Positions 54,601-64,000 of a stretch of 64,000 nucleotides of DNA are shown here, one piece after another; positions within the stretch are counted from its first letter, which is position 1; every line of letters begins with the position of its first letter. Position numbers and translations under genes: made by a program. Under the pieces are notes generated by a model. It saw only the letters and a program-made list of their open reading frames with translations. It did no database searches and was not told the DNA's origin. Source of the stretch: Tsukamurella pulmonis (GTDB taxonomy: Bacteria > Actinomycetota > Actinomycetes > Mycobacteriales > Mycobacteriaceae); contig NZ_FNLF01000002.1 in assembly GCF_900103175.1 (NCBI RefSeq), forward strand, positions 1,550,001-1,614,000, written 5' to 3'.

Positions 54601-54955
54601 CCACCGGTTCGACAACAGCTTCCGCCCCAAGGCGGGCCTGCTCACCTCGCTCGGCTTCGGCCACGTCTCCGGCCTCATCGCCGTCGTGCACCGCGACGCG
54701 TTCCTCGCCTCGCTCGACGAGCAGACGCGGGCGCAGTACCTGGCCACGGCGCGCGAGCGGGAGGTCGCGGGCGCGCGGGCGGTACTGTCGGCCATGTGCG
54801 GGCGCTCGGACCTGTACCGCAAGCCCCCGGCGGGCCGCCGCTTCGGCGCCGACGCCACCTCGGAGGCGACGGACCGCAGTGAGGCGGCACTGCTGCTCGA
54901 CGAGGGCACGCGGCTGGGTGCGGACGGCACGTACTGCGCCGACGGATGCCGGTAG
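45650..54955 (+). CDS. fas: Type I fatty acid synthase (FAS-I)
   Basis: The 3101-residue multienzyme makes C16-C26 acyl-CoAs, as primers for mycolic acids in this bacterial group. Order: acetyltransferase with GHSQG (Ser174); enoyl reductase with LLAGMTPTTVDP (about 443-455) and GKAGGHHSWED; dehydratase hot-dog with SGDHNPIH (His about 1258); malonyl/palmitoyl transferase with GHSVGEYN (Ser1465); ACP region with the carrier serine in DGVSSRRNQ (Ser1835 or 1836); ketoreductase with VVTGASAGSIAGAVAARL (about 2150); ketosynthase with Cys2744 (VAACATA), then SKHDTSTNANDPNE and LTGHAKGG histidines. Length matches mycobacterial FAS-I. GGGAG precedes ATG 45650. acpS follows by 17 bases. Confidence 0.98.
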   Translation: MTVDDFVTANARTAKGPRSNDALVDRLAAGEQYALTFGGQGGPWLPGLVSLLEQTGLADDPEYRELFDGFVARADSVLEPVRAELLRAQALTFDPLRWRDASIAASEAETTDDEDEDAAQAAPGSPRRLLAPQVDGAVFSVPGVLFSQLVALYGLEAQGLDPWDVPPVAAIGHSQGQLAVSAFASRGNEGDLLAIARLIGAAGRVVARRKGLVALGGATPMMAVTGVRQDKLEKLLADFTATVAFDACGPVLAVRNNRNSFVLTGTPKLLAGFREFCESVAETEEEQRKEKLTGGAAFAPKFEDVAVDIGFHHPALAEGVTLVAQWAERCGLDAETAARLAAAVLVEQVDWVADVEGAIAKGARWLIDLGPEDIATKLSAAPARGRGVGLVPATTLRGARNLFSPGGVPELPLAWSEFSPRLVTLPDGRTVLSTRFTELTGRSPILLAGMTPTTVDPGIVAAAANAGHWAELAGGGQVTEPIFADNVEKLISLLEPGRAAQFNSLFLDPYLWKLQLGGKRIVQKARAAGAPLDGVIITAGIPELEEATALVEELTEAGMRHVAFKPGTVEQIRQVARIAAEVPQYPVIVHVEGGKAGGHHSWEDLDELLLVTYAELRDRNNVVLAVGGGIGTPELAAEYLSGEWSRKYGAPAMPVDGILVGTAAMATLEATTSDDVKRLLADIPGTPDWIGAGHAGGGMASGRSQLGADIHEIDNTASACGRLLDEVAGDGDAVAARRDEIIAAMAGTAKPYFGDADAMTYAQWLERYLELSVGTREQVAAAADSTLFADYGWLDITHQDRFLQMLHRAEARLAAEDRGPIETAFADVTATDDAYAALEQLLQRYPEAASTRLHPADVPFFVSLCRTPGKPVNFVPVVDKDVRRWWRSDSLWQAHSPRYSADEVCIIPGPEAVAGITRVDEPVGELLNRFEAELVRRRLGAGETAEAVAGRRVVPGVESVSLARALAATNVLWAGRLVHSPIARLGAGSTWTIEADGGSAHQPETGARLRATGANSVVLEIPVSGTDLVIPIEVPESCADGGVPVIELGAASEAMSKLVALAAAGHLPAVTDGAASIDFEFRAEDAADHAAITADSLPVGLSALYGDEQLAVPDAFVGLCWPASFAVVGAATTAEGRPVVEGMLDLVHLDHAIELAANPTPGAYRATARLEDVTATDIGTVVTVGIDVRAPGAAAPAVVMTERFAIRGRTGDAELADPQPAGGARGETATETPRKRVRQAVVNAPQDMSGFAAVSGDHNPIHTSQVAASLAGLPGPIVHGMWLSAAAQQVASASNGDVMHRKIRGWTTRFLGMVLPGDEVQFTVERVGIDRGGELLEVTAKVGDDLVMAASAVAFPAVTAYVFPGQGIQGKGMGLNQRSRSKAAREIWDAADAHTRENLGFSILAVVRDNPLSIRANGTVYSHPDGVLYLTEFTQVAMATVACAQLAELTEIGARVDDPIIAGHSVGEYNALASAGVLPLGTILETVFHRGRIMQQLVPRDEQGRSPYSMAALRPELFDVDDAEIAEWVEGNLEGADEFAEIVNLNLRGAQYVVVGNQAGLAALEKAIAERTGSPKAFQLVPGIDIPFHSSVLRDGVPEFAARLQELVPAEFDYTKLVGKYLPNLVARPFELTADFALSILDVVPSEPVRALVADWDRATAPTELMATARTLLIELLAWQFASPVRWIETQDQLLIDTDHGGLGVERFIEVGLASAPTLANLASRTLALASYQRAAATVLNAERDAAKVFATDEDVPEDDGADAPAESAAPAAAPAAAAPAAAPVASAPSGGPRPADLGFDAADATRAMIAIWTKMRPDQLEKTDTIETLCDGVSSRRNQLLLDLGSELNLGAIDGAAEADLPTLAGTVTKLARTYKPLGPVLSETVGNQLRKLLGSTGKRPNYITEYVTGTWELGPGWAQHTVLALATGTREGASVRGGDLATLLDGPVSNAAALDALIDRAVAEVGAAQGVPVGKPSAGGGGGGATVDAAALAEFTSAITGEDGALAASARVLLQKLGLEKEEGGLPALDDESERLAALIAAELGDDWANSVAPAFDANKAVLIDDRWASAREDLLRVWNMDPSTFPTYSKHILETAKGAGPALVNQAKWWEKKATAAGRPEHARAYAFLSGLAESTPEPGVYAGEVAVVTGASAGSIAGAVAARLLAGGATVIATTSRLDEKRLNFFKELYRTSARTDAALWVVPANMASYADVDALVAWIGERQAETVGPYTMVHKEALVPTMLFPFAAPRVSGDMSDAGPRAELEMKILLWSVERLIAGLAAIGKDVDLASRLHVVLPGSPNRGMFGGDGAYGEAKASLDALVTRWNAEKSWSDRVTLAHAIIGWVRGTGLMGGNDPLVEAVEAAGVRTWSTFEMADKLLANASAEARERAATAPLFDDLTGGLGGVNLDMKALAEQAMEARLAEAAEDDAEGTIPALPGAPVATLGDPDWGGVEARPEDMVVIVGAGEVGPYGSSRTRFEMEVDERLSAAGVAELAWVTGMITWENDPEPGWYDAESGDLVPEAELADKYHDAVVERCGIREFSDDGDIVDQSAPLLVSVFLPEDMSFVVANEAEARAFSDADPENTVAVPMESGEWKVTRKAGTEIRVPRRTKLLRSVGGQVPDGFDPTHWGITPEMMESVDRLALWNLVATVDAFISAGFEPAELMEYVHPSHVANTQGTGMGGMSSMRDLFINTLLGEPNQNDILQEALPNVVAAHVVQSYVGSYGAMIHPVAACATAAVSVEEGVDKIKVGKALFAVTGGFDDLSIEGITGFGMMQATADSDKMIAKGISPRRFSRANDRRRAGFVEAQGGGTVLLARGDVAAKMGLPVLGVVAWAQSFGDGVHTSIPAPGMGALSVAAGGPEAPMARSLRQLGVSADDVSIISKHDTSTNANDPNEANLHERIAASIGRSEGAPMFVVSQKSLTGHAKGGAAAFQLIGMCQMLNEQVVPPNRSLDCVDDEMRKYPHLVWLRETHRFDNSFRPKAGLLTSLGFGHVSGLIAVVHRDAFLASLDEQTRAQYLATAREREVAGARAVLSAMCGRSDLYRKPPAGRRFGADATSEATDRSEAALLLDEGTRLGADGTYCADGCR

Positions 54956-54972
54956 CCCGCTAGGCTTCCGCC

Positions 54973-55356
54973 ATGGCCGTGGTGGGAGTCGGGATCGACG
55001 TGGTGCACGTGCCCGGGTTCGCGGAGCAGCTGGCGCAGCCCGGGACCACGATGCTCAGCTCGTTCAGTCCCGCCGAACGACGGGACGCCGCGGGGGACGT
55101 GCGCTCCTTGGCCGCCCGGTGGGCCGCCAAGGAGGCCGTCTTCAAGGCGTTCTCGTCGGGCTACTACGCCCAGCGTCCGGCCGAGAAGGAGGTCGGCGCC
55201 CGGGAGGTGGAGGTCGTCTCCGACGCCTGGGGCCGGCCGGCGGTGCGCGTGTACGGGCGCATCGCCGACGATCTGGGCCCGGGTGCGACGATCCATGTAT
55301 CACTCACCCACGACGGTGACACCGCGGCGGCGTTCGCGGTGATCGAGAGAACTTAA
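54973..55356 (+). CDS. acpS: Holo-[acyl-carrier-protein] synthase
   Basis: A 127-residue phosphopantetheinyl transferase. The first metal site is VGVGIDVVHVPGF (Asp9) and the second RWAAKEAVFKAFSSG (with conserved Glu and Lys); the end reads IHVSLTHDGDTAAAFAVIE. It installs the 4'-phosphopantetheine arm on the FAS-I carrier domain. A leaderless promoter is suggested by TAGGCT (54961-54966) six bases before the ATG, overlapping the fas stop region, so acpS may be expressed both with fas and on its own. The single-chain acetyl-CoA carboxylase gene follows 61 bases later. Confidence 0.96.
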   Translation: MAVVGVGIDVVHVPGFAEQLAQPGTTMLSSFSPAERRDAAGDVRSLAARWAAKEAVFKAFSSGYYAQRPAEKEVGAREVEVVSDAWGRPAVRVYGRIADDLGPGATIHVSLTHDGDTAAAFAVIERT

Positions 55357-55417
55357 GAGCGCGACGGTCCGGCGACGGACCGCAGTGCACCGGATAGAGC
55401 CGAAAGGGAACAAGCGA

Positions 55418-60886
<5,469 letters not shown>

Positions 60887-60897
60887 GTTTCAGCCGC

Positions 60898-60932
60898 GAA
60901 GGGCACCGTCGGGAATCCCGGCGGTGCCCTTC
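60898..60932. terminator. Bidirectional hairpin terminator (copy 1 of GAAGGGCACCG type)
   Basis: GAAGGGCACCG and CGGTGCCCTTC pair perfectly around an inner GGG/CCC. It lies between the convergent carboxylase gene and the DUF6194 gene. The arms recur at 62144-62178. Confidence 0.8.
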
Positions 60933-60955
60933 GTCGTTGCGGCAGCCGTCCTGCG

Positions 60956-61390
60956 TCAGCGCTCGGATCGCGCCGCTGCTGCGGCGTGCGCCTCCTGGAT
61001 CAGTCCGGTGACCAGATCGAGGGACTGCTCGCTGAGACAGACGACGGCGACCCACCCCTGCCGGGCGTAGAGCGGGTGCGCGATCACCTGATCCGGGGCG
61101 GTGGGGTCCGCCGCATCCTCGCCGACCAGATCGGTGAGCCGGGAGCGTCCGACGTGCACGTTGACCCGGTAGCGTCCCGGGGCGTCGAGGTCGTTGCGGT
61201 CGTCGTCGGGGTAGTTCTTGGTGATGATCGTGGCGAACGGCTGGCCACGCTGCGGGATCGTGCCGTCGGCGGAGTAGTAGAAGAAGTGATCGCCCCACCC
61301 GATCTCCGGGAATGCGCTTCCGGGCTGGGGAGCGAGCACGACCACGCCGTCCAGGGCGCTGGTGAAGTCGATGATCTGTTGCATACTCAT
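60956..61390 (-). CDS. DUF6194-family protein
   Basis: The 144-residue soluble protein begins MSMQQIIDFTSALDGVVVLA (M3 is an alternative start) and contains EIGWGDHFFYYSADGTIPQR, QPFATIITKNYPDDDRNDLD and YRVNVHVGRS, the conserved core of DUF6194 proteins. The end has DQVIAHPLYARQGWVAVV, a pattern often seen when such domains bind small ligands. Function unknown. It is divergent from the double-MerR regulator with only 37 bases between starts, so it is the obvious target of that regulator. Confidence 0.82.
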   Translation of the reverse strand: MSMQQIIDFTSALDGVVVLAPQPGSAFPEIGWGDHFFYYSADGTIPQRGQPFATIITKNYPDDDRNDLDAPGRYRVNVHVGRSRLTDLVGEDAADPTAPDQVIAHPLYARQGWVAVVCLSEQSLDLVTGLIQEAHAAAAARSER

Positions 61391-61427
61391 GACTGAAGTA
61401 TGTCGTTGAAGTGCTTATGGAGGGTTG

Positions 61428-62135
61428 GTGTCGGCTGCTCTCGGAACCACGCAGGTAGCCTGGGCGACCGGGTACAGCGTCCAACAGGTACGTGTTCTTG
61501 AGGCCGAAGGCGTCCTCGCCGCGGTGCCGCGCGCCGAGAACGGCTATCGCAGGTACGCCGCGACCCATGTCCGCGATCTGCACGCCTATCGGGATCTCAC
61601 CGTTGCGGTGGGGCCCGTTCGTGCGCGGTCGGTGCTGCGCACGGCGCGCGCCGCGCCTGCGCAGGAGGCTCTCGCCGTCGTGTCCGATGCCCACGCGGAC
61701 CTGCGACGCGAGCGCGAGCAGGCCGGTTCGGCGCGGCGCGCACTGCTGGCGGTGAGCGGTGAAGCAGCCGAGGAGGACGCCCCGGCCGAGACGGACGAAT
61801 TGAGCATCACCGAACTCGCGGGCGCGATCGGCGTCCGGACGTCAACCCTGCGCTTCTGGGAACGCGAGCGACTGCTGGCGCCGCATCGATCCGTGAACCC
61901 CGTTGCGGCGCGGCGGTATCCGGTACCGGAGGTGCGGATCGCCCGGATCGTCGCCGAGCTGCGCAACGCCGGATACCGGATCCCCGACGTCCGGCGATCG
62001 GTGCACGCCCTGCGGGAGCTCGGCGATGCCGCCGCGTCCCTGGAAGCGTTGGACGCGCGGATGGTGGCGATCGACCAGCGGTACACCGCGCTGCTGCGTG
62101 CCGGAGCGGTTCTCGTCGAGATCATCGCCGGGTGA
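61428..62135 (+). CDS. Transcriptional regulator with two MerR-like domains
   Basis: A 235-residue protein with two winged-helix modules of MerR type. The first (about 5-70) reads TTQVAWATGYSVQQVRVLEA and AENGYRRYAATHVRDLHAYR; the second (about 122-185) reads ITELAGAIGVRTSTLRFWER and VAARRYPVPEVRIARIVAEL. Effector-binding cysteines are absent, so metals are unlikely ligands. GTG 61428 follows GGAGG by four bases; a TTG three bases earlier is possible. Convergent with the acyl-CoA dehydrogenase gene across a terminator, divergent from DUF6194. Confidence 0.85.
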   Translation: MSAALGTTQVAWATGYSVQQVRVLEAEGVLAAVPRAENGYRRYAATHVRDLHAYRDLTVAVGPVRARSVLRTARAAPAQEALAVVSDAHADLRREREQAGSARRALLAVSGEAAEEDAPAETDELSITELAGAIGVRTSTLRFWERERLLAPHRSVNPVAARRYPVPEVRIARIVAELRNAGYRIPDVRRSVHALRELGDAAASLEALDARMVAIDQRYTALLRAGAVLVEIIAG

Positions 62136-62143
62136 CGAACGCG

Positions 62144-62178
62144 GAAGGGCACCGTCGGCGGTCCCGACGGTGCCCTTC
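62144..62178. terminator. Bidirectional hairpin terminator (copy 2 of GAAGGGCACCG type)
   Basis: GAAGGGCACCGTCGG and CCGACGGTGCCCTTC form a perfect 15-bp stem with a five-base loop, between the convergent MerR-like and acyl-CoA dehydrogenase genes. The arms match those at 60898-60932. Confidence 0.85.
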
Positions 62179-62192
62179 GCGCAGGAGTCGCC

Positions 62193-63338
62193 CTACAGTG
62201 CGAGGTCGCGCCCGATGATCTCCTTCATGATCTCGGACGATCCGGCCCAGATGCGGGTGACGCGGGCGTCCATCCACGCGCGGGCGGCGCGGTACTCGCG
62301 CATGTAGCCGTAGCCACCGTGCAGCTGCACGCAGGAGTCGAGCACCTGGTTCTGGATCTCGGCGGAGATGTACTTGACCTTGGCGGCGTCCACGGCGGTC
62401 AGCGTGCCCTCGGCGTGCGCGACGATCGCCTGGTCCACGTAGGCCTGCACCATCTCGATCTTGGTGACCAGATCGGCCAGCAGGAACTTGTTGTGCTGGA
62501 AGGAGCCGATGGACGCGCCGAAGGCCTTGCGCTCGCGGGCGTACTCGATGGTCTCGGCCAGGATCTGCTTGGCGTGCGCCACGTTGCCCACCGCGGAGCC
62601 GATGCGCTCCTGGGGCAGCTTCTCCATCATGTGGTAGAAACCGCGGTCCACCTCGCCGACCAGGGCGCTCGCGGGCACCCGCAGGTCGGAGTAGAACAGC
62701 TCGGCGGTGTCCGCCTCGGGCTGGCCCACCTTGTCGAGCTTGCGGCCGCGCTCGAAGCCGGGCAGCGAGCAGTCCACGGCGAACAGCGAGATGCCGCGCG
62801 CCTTGGCGTCCGGATTCGTCTTCGCGGCGATCACGGCCACGTCGCACGTGTAGCCGTTGGTGATGAAGGTCTTGGAGCCGTTGAGGATCCAGTCGTCGCC
62901 GCTGCGCACCGCGGTCGACTTGATGCCGGCCAGGTCCGAACCGGCCGACGGCTCGGTCATGCCGATCGCGGCGACGGCCTCACCGGAGGCGATGGCGGGC
63001 AGCCACTGCTGCTTCGCCTCCTCGGTGCCGAGGCGGACGATGTACGGGGTGGTGATGTCGAAGTCGATGCCGACCGAGCTGGCGAAGGCCATCGAGACCG
63101 CGGCCAGCTCCTCCTGCGCGACGGCGTTGAAGCGGTAGTCGTCCGCCTCGCCGCCGCCGTAGGACTCGGGGATCTCGAGGCCGAGGACACCCTGCTCGCC
63201 GAGGCCGCGCCACACGTCGCGGGGGATCAGCTTGTCGTCGATGTACTGCTCGGCGTGCGGCAGGACCTGCTTCTGCAGGTAGTCCCGGACCGCCGAGCCG
63301 AACTGCAGGTGATCCTCGGAGTAGATGGTGCGTTCCAC
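62193..63338 (-). CDS. Acyl-CoA dehydrogenase (FadE-type)
   Basis: The 381-residue FAD enzyme introduces the 2,3-double bond in acyl-CoA. It has the N-terminal helical domain, the beta domain with IGMTEPSAGSDLAGIKSTAV and GSKTFITNGY, and the C-terminal helical domain with QLHGGYGYMREY and ARVTRIWAGSSEIMKEIIGR. The usual base Glu in the final motif (Y-E-G-T) is replaced by Ala (WAGSS). Glu244 in KLPQERIGSAVG aligns with the catalytic Glu261 of human long-chain dehydrogenase, so the base has shifted as in LCAD. Substrate length not proven. The ATG is preceded by a short gap from bcp. Confidence 0.93.
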   Translation of the reverse strand: MERTIYSEDHLQFGSAVRDYLQKQVLPHAEQYIDDKLIPRDVWRGLGEQGVLGLEIPESYGGGEADDYRFNAVAQEELAAVSMAFASSVGIDFDITTPYIVRLGTEEAKQQWLPAIASGEAVAAIGMTEPSAGSDLAGIKSTAVRSGDDWILNGSKTFITNGYTCDVAVIAAKTNPDAKARGISLFAVDCSLPGFERGRKLDKVGQPEADTAELFYSDLRVPASALVGEVDRGFYHMMEKLPQERIGSAVGNVAHAKQILAETIEYARERKAFGASIGSFQHNKFLLADLVTKIEMVQAYVDQAIVAHAEGTLTAVDAAKVKYISAEIQNQVLDSCVQLHGGYGYMREYRAARAWMDARVTRIWAGSSEIMKEIIGRDLAL

Positions 63339-63353
63339 GTCGGTGGTTCCTCT

Positions 63354-63827
63354 CTAGAGCTTCAGGTCGCGGCGCAACTTGGCGACGTGCCCGGTCGCGC
63401 GCACGTTGTACTGCGCGACCTCGATGGTGCCGTCCGCGGCGATGACGAACGTCGACCTGATGACACCCGTCACGGTCTTGCCGTACATCATCTTCTCACC
63501 GAAGGCCCCGTACTCGGTGAGCACCTGCTTATCCGGGTCCGAGAGGAGCGGGAAGGTGAGCTCGTCGCGCTCGACGAACTTCTTCAGCTTCTCCGGCTTG
63601 TCGGGCGAGATGCCCAGGACGGCCAGGCCGGCGTCCTTGAAGTCGGCGAGGTTGTCGCGGAAATCGCAGGCCTGCTTGGTGCAGCCGGGCGTCATGGCCG
63701 CCGGGTAGAAGTACAGCACCACTCGCCGGCCGCGGTAGTCGGACAGCGAGACGGGGTTGCCGTCCTGGTCCGGCAACGTGAACGAAGGTGCGTCGGCTCC
63801 CGGCTCCAGCCGCGTGGAAGTAGTCAT
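63354..63827 (-). CDS. bcp: Thiol peroxidase of the Bcp/AhpC family
   Basis: The 157-residue thioredoxin-fold peroxiredoxin reduces hydrogen and organic peroxides. Peroxidatic Cys49 lies in YPAAMTPGCTKQACDFRDNL, with resolving Cys54 five residues on, a typical 2-Cys Bcp pattern. The end reads VRATGHVAKLRRDLKL. The start is ATG 63827, seven bases behind TACGGT on the minus strand. A longer frame upstream would cross the divergent gene at 63847. Confidence 0.95.
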   Translation of the reverse strand: MTTSTRLEPGADAPSFTLPDQDGNPVSLSDYRGRRVVLYFYPAAMTPGCTKQACDFRDNLADFKDAGLAVLGISPDKPEKLKKFVERDELTFPLLSDPDKQVLTEYGAFGEKMMYGKTVTGVIRSTFVIAADGTIEVAQYNVRATGHVAKLRRDLKL

Positions 63828-63833
63828 GCCGGT

Positions 63834-63840
63834 TACCGTA
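63834..63840. promoter_or_regulatory. Interlocked bidirectional -10 heptamer for bcp and the divergent gene
   Basis: The heptamer TACCGTA gives TACCGT on the plus strand, seven bases before ATG 63847. On the minus strand it gives TACGGT, seven bases before bcp ATG 63827. Only 19 bases separate the two start codons. The design matches that of pncB/clpS at 20766-20772. Confidence 0.55.
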
Positions 63841-63846
63841 GCTGTC

Positions 63847-64000
63847 ATGGCAGCACAGGACGAGGGCTCGGGGTACACCGGCGGTACCGGGGGCCGCGGG
63901 CGGACGAGGATCCGTACCCTGGCGAGCGCGGCGCTCAACGCGGACATGACGATCGACCAGGCCACGGCGATGCTCGAGGGCATGGCGGTGACCATGGACA
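63847..64000 (+). CDS. Unknown protein, 5' part only (runs off the window)
   Basis: Only 51 codons are visible: MAAQDEGSGYTGGTGGRGRT and then RIRTLASAALNADMTIDQAT, AMLEGMAVTMD. It begins with a Gly-rich disordered stretch and continues into an amphipathic helix. It is divergent from bcp with an apparently shared leaderless promoter. I do not recognise a family; in mycobacteria a small membrane protein gene neighbours bcp, but the visible sequence is too short to compare. Confidence 0.6.
   Translation, partial: MAAQDEGSGYTGGTGGRGRTRIRTLASAALNADMTIDQATAMLEGMAVTMD

Noticed and set aside
45782-54691. A 2969-codon open frame on the minus strand opposite fas, with similar long minus-strand frames opposite the helicase (36941-42067) and the carboxylase (55304-60787)
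   Set aside because: They are antisense shadows caused by high GC and codon bias. Their translations are rich in Arg, Gly, His and Val, have no domains, and the opposite strand carries full-length recognised enzymes.

Overview
The window is a gene-dense, very GC-rich actinobacterial chromosome segment. Several genes point to the mycolic-acid group (Mycobacteriales/Corynebacteriales): a fungal-type single-chain fatty acid synthase (FAS-I) followed by AcpS, a mycobacterial-style haemophore-like exported protein, the CysO/Mec/CysM cysteine pathway, a DUF3558 lipoprotein beside a WXG-like protein, LytR-CpsA-Psr, FadD/FadE enzymes and many GTG or leaderless starts. A Tsukamurella- or Gordonia-like organism fits best, but that is inference; the sequence alone does not fix the genus. 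No IS element, prophage, CRISPR array or rRNA is visible. One tRNA-Leu(UAG) is present.

Layout. 1-5.9 kb: the 5' part of a DinG-type helicase gene, then three small regulator/target units (GntR-FCD with an MFS transporter, LysR with an NTF2-like protein, TetR with an MpaB-like oxygenase). 5.9-14.8 kb: a purine/glyoxylate region. One operon (uraD, uraH, uricase, NCS2 permease) takes urate towards allantoin. A second (hyi, glxR, gcl, glycerate kinase) assimilates glyoxylate to 2- or 3-phosphoglycerate. The two promoters share a two-part element, and a thiamine-binding-like protein plus an HTH protein sit divergently at the head. 14.8-19.4 kb: TetR/hydrolase pair, then a low-GC cobalamin-type radical SAM gene with a LysE-type exporter, the clearest sign of horizontal transfer here. 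18.9-28.9 kb: housekeeping genes: pncA-pncB, clpS-DUF2017, mec-cysO-cysM-rhomboid, metallo-hydrolase-rph-rdgB, LCP, hydrolase, lipoprotein.

29-36.9 kb: haemophore-like protein, Mce-associated-like membrane protein, an Hsp20 gene under a CIRCE element, two small unknown proteins, tRNA-Leu, membrane proteins including DUF3817, fadD15-like synthetase and a DeaD-type RNA helicase. 37-45.4 kb: a 1406-residue SF1 helicase with a C-terminal nuclease-like domain, a shikimate dehydrogenase-like protein, a type VII secretion-like trio and a sirtuin. 45.4-60.9 kb: the lipid core, with fas (3101 aa), acpS and an 1822-aa single-chain acetyl-CoA carboxylase whose domain order and central region resemble eukaryotic ACC. 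60.9-64 kb: DUF6194 protein, double-MerR regulator, acyl-CoA dehydrogenase, Bcp peroxiredoxin and a truncated unknown gene.

The most interesting signals are the FAS-I/AcpS/eukaryote-like ACC locus, the radical SAM/exporter island, the helicase-nuclease, the shared purine-pathway promoter element, and two divergent gene pairs whose leaderless promoters appear to interlock in one TA-NNN-TA heptamer.
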